From an uncultured Bacilli bacterium (GTDB lineage: Bacteria; Bacillota_I; Bacilli_A; RF39; UBA660): a stretch of 5,536 nt of DNA. Made by a program: the position numbers and the translations under genes. Under the pieces are notes generated by a model. That model saw only the letters and a program-made list of their open reading frames with translations. It was not told the origin of the DNA and searched no databases. Location: NCBI GenBank assembly GCA_944358225.1, contig CALVQP010000063.1, positions 1-5,536 on the forward strand, given 5' to 3'. Shown one piece after another: positions 3,735 to 5,536 of this stretch. The first letter of the stretch is position 1; each line of letters starts with the position of its first letter.

Positions 3735-5536
3735 ATGAAAAAAAAGAATAATACAATAAAAATTAATAAATATTTTGTTATTTGTATTGTTCTTTTATTA
3801 TGCCTAATTATATATCGTTTTATATATGTAGCTACTGCTAAAAAAGTTGATGGTGTTAATTTAGCAGCTTTTGCTTCCAATCGTAATACTCAAAAAGAAA
3901 CCTTATATGCAACGCGTGGTACTATTTATGACACTACCGGCGAAATATTAGCACAAAACGTTAATTCTTATACTGTCATTGCTTATTTAAGTGATAAGAG
4001 AACTGAGGATAAAAATAATCCTCAACATGTTGTTGACAAACAAATGACGGCGGAAAAACTTTCACCACTTATCAATATGACCACAGAAAAGATTTTAGAA
4101 CTGTTAAATAAAGATGCTTACCAAGTAGAGTTGGGTCCTGGAGGTAGAGGCATAACTGAATTAGTTAAAGGAGAAATCGAAAAATTAGAATTACCTGGCA
4201 TAGCTTTTGTATCTTCTTCAAAAAGATATTACAAAATGGGTGATTTTGCTTCTTATACTATAGGCTATGCCAAAGCTGATGAAAATGGCGAAATTAATGG
4301 TGAGATGGGTATAGAAGAGTATTTTAATGATATTTTAAAAGGTAAAGATGGCTATAAAGAATATCAAAAAGATCTAAACGGTTATCAAATGCCAAACACT
4401 CCTGAAATTGTAAACGAGCCAGTATCGGGCAAAGATATTTATTTAACTCTTGATAACAATATTCAAATTCTTTTAGAAAATTCTATTGATCAAATTTCGC
4501 AAAACTATACATCTGATTGGATGAGTATCACCATTGCTGATGCCAAAACTGGAGCTATTGTTGCTAGTGCTTCCAATCCTAGCTTTAACTTAAACACTCT
4601 AGAGAACATTCAAAATTATTATAGTCCTTTAGTTTCCTATGCTTATGAACCAGGATCTACTATGAAAGTATTTTCCTTTATGTCAGCTATTGAAGAAGGC
4701 TTATATAATGGTAGCGAAACTTATCAATCGGGAACAATAAATATCGGTGATGATAAAGTTGTTGACTTCAACGGGGGTGTTGGTTGGGGACAAATTAGTT
4801 ATGACACTGGATTTTCTTATTCTTCCAATACTGCTGCTACCATGCTTGCTAAAAAACTGGGAAGAGCTAAACTTCGTGAATATTATGAAAAATTAGGTTT
4901 TGGAACACCTACGGGAATTACTTTACCTGGAGAAATGAGTGGTAAAATTGGCTTTAAATATGATATTGAAGTAGCTAATGCCGCTTTTGGCCAAGGTATT
5001 TTAGTTACTCCTATTCAAATGATTCAAGCTTTAACGACAGTTACTAATGATGGAGTTATGTTAAAACCATACATTGTTAGTAAAATAGTTGATTCCGAAA
5101 CTGGAGAAATTATTGAAGAAGGCAAAAGAACAGAAGTTGCCACTGTCTTTAGCAAAGAAACTACTGACAAAATGAAATCGATGATGCATGATGTAGTGTA
5201 TAGTGGACTTACAGATGCTAAGTATTATCAAGCCAATAATGTTTCCATTATGGGAAAAACAGGAACTGCGCAAATAGCTTCGCCAAGTGGGGGATACTTA
5301 ACCGGAGAATATGATTATATTCGATCTTTTGCTGGTATATTCCCTGAAGAAGATCCCAAATATATTATTTATATTGCCACCAAAAAATTCGTTGGCCCTA
5401 TTAAAGAAGTAGCCAATTTAGTCAAAAGCGTTGTGGAAGAAGTTGCCAAATATAAAAACATCACTCAAACCGAGAATGCTTTAGACGCTTCTAAAATAAT
5501 TTCTTTAAATAATTATATTAATAAAGATGTTAATTA
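3735..5536 (+). CDS. ftsI: Class B penicillin-binding protein, septal transpeptidase (FtsI/PBP2B/PBP2X type), 3' end outside the window
   Basis: This is a membrane-anchored D,D-transpeptidase that cross-links septal peptidoglycan with FtsW, FtsL and DivIC. The frame is open for 600 codons to the window edge. In order: a lysine-rich tail (1-12), a membrane anchor (about 13-33), the N-terminal pedestal opening with RGTIYD (61-66), and the transpeptidase domain from about 232 to 570. The catalytic motifs are intact: SxxK is S308-T-M-K311 in YEPGSTMK, SxN is S363-S-N365, and KTG is K508-T-G510 in GKTGTAQ. The last visible residues (SLNNYINKDVN) resemble the start of a PASTA domain, so roughly 60-130 more residues are expected. 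The ATG follows AAAAGGAG (3721-3728) by 6 bases; this SD overlaps the ftsL stop. There is no transglycosylase domain. Whether it is best called PBP2B, PBP2X or FtsI cannot be settled from the visible part. Confidence 0.93.
   Translation, partial: MKKKNNTIKINKYFVICIVLLLCLIIYRFIYVATAKKVDGVNLAAFASNRNTQKETLYATRGTIYDTTGEILAQNVNSYTVIAYLSDKRTEDKNNPQHVVDKQMTAEKLSPLINMTTEKILELLNKDAYQVELGPGGRGITELVKGEIEKLELPGIAFVSSSKRYYKMGDFASYTIGYAKADENGEINGEMGIEEYFNDILKGKDGYKEYQKDLNGYQMPNTPEIVNEPVSGKDIYLTLDNNIQILLENSIDQISQNYTSDWMSITIADAKTGAIVASASNPSFNLNTLENIQNYYSPLVSYAYEPGSTMKVFSFMSAIEEGLYNGSETYQSGTINIGDDKVVDFNGGVGWGQISYDTGFSYSSNTAATMLAKKLGRAKLREYYEKLGFGTPTGITLPGEMSGKIGFKYDIEVANAAFGQGILVTPIQMIQALTTVTNDGVMLKPYIVSKIVDSETGEIIEEGKRTEVATVFSKETTDKMKSMMHDVVYSGLTDAKYYQANNVSIMGKTGTAQIASPSGGYLTGEYDYIRSFAGIFPEEDPKYIIYIATKKFVGPIKEVANLVKSVVEEVAKYKNITQTENALDASKIISLNNYINKDVN

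Noticed and set aside
5061..5273. Minus-strand open frame of 70 codons inside the PBP gene
   Set aside because: It is antisense to the transpeptidase domain including the KTG motif, has no family pattern, and is explained as a chance frame opposite a strongly coding region.
1..5536. Mycoplasma-type genetic code (TGA = Trp)
   Set aside because: Tryptophans in era, yqzL, mraZ and the PBP are all TGG and no gene has an in-frame TGA. The absence of TGA stops means the code is not formally proven from this window, but nothing supports reassignment.
1..5536. CRISPR arrays, insertion sequences, tRNA/rRNA genes or phage genes
   Set aside because: I looked for repeated spacer-like units, transposase motifs and tRNA cloverleafs and saw none; the genes are all chromosomal housekeeping.

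Overview
The window is an ordinary, tightly packed housekeeping stretch from an AT-rich, low-GC Gram-positive bacterium (Firmicutes/Bacilli-like, possibly one of the small-genome uncultured lineages near the Mollicutes). The lineage is inferred from three things. The order dgkA tail, era, yqzL, recO is characteristic of Firmicutes. YqzL is a Firmicute family. FtsL and the class B penicillin-binding protein are of Gram-positive type. Every tryptophan codon I found in the genes is TGG, no gene contains an in-frame TGA, and every gene stop visible is TAA, so nothing suggests the Mycoplasma code. A wall-less organism is excluded because peptidoglycan synthesis genes are present.

Layout, all on the + strand. 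Positions 1-44 are the last codons of a probable diacylglycerol/undecaprenol kinase (dgkA), followed by an intrinsic terminator. A promoter at about 72-106 drives an operon of era (128-1012, GTPase for 30S maturation), a 26-codon yqzL (1061-1141) and recO (1155-1892, recombination mediator). It ends in a terminator whose stem begins inside the recO stop codon. The 169-bp gap 1893-2061 holds that terminator, an unexplained perfect inverted repeat, a good sigma-A promoter (TTTACA, 17 bp, TATTAT) and three GTGG repeats exactly 10 bp apart, which match the known MraZ operator architecture. The division and cell-wall (dcw) cluster then begins: mraZ (2062-2496), rsmH (2498-3421), ftsL (3423-3722) and a class B PBP of the FtsI/PBP2B/PBP2X type (3735 to beyond the window end).

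The two operons are unrelated in function: ribosome assembly and DNA repair in the first, division control in the second. In the dcw operon MraZ represses its own promoter, RsmH methylates 16S rRNA, and FtsL and the PBP are partners in septal peptidoglycan synthesis.

The most notable anomaly is in ftsL. It has an in-frame TAA at codon 51, yet the sequence on both sides still reads as a normal FtsL. This is either a real nonsense mutation in a gene that is normally essential or a sequence error. I found no evidence of a new defence, mobile or otherwise undescribed system. Apart from ftsL, the second-look items are regulatory: the MraZ boxes, the hairpin around the yqzL ribosome binding site, the orphan inverted repeat and the recO-mraZ junction.
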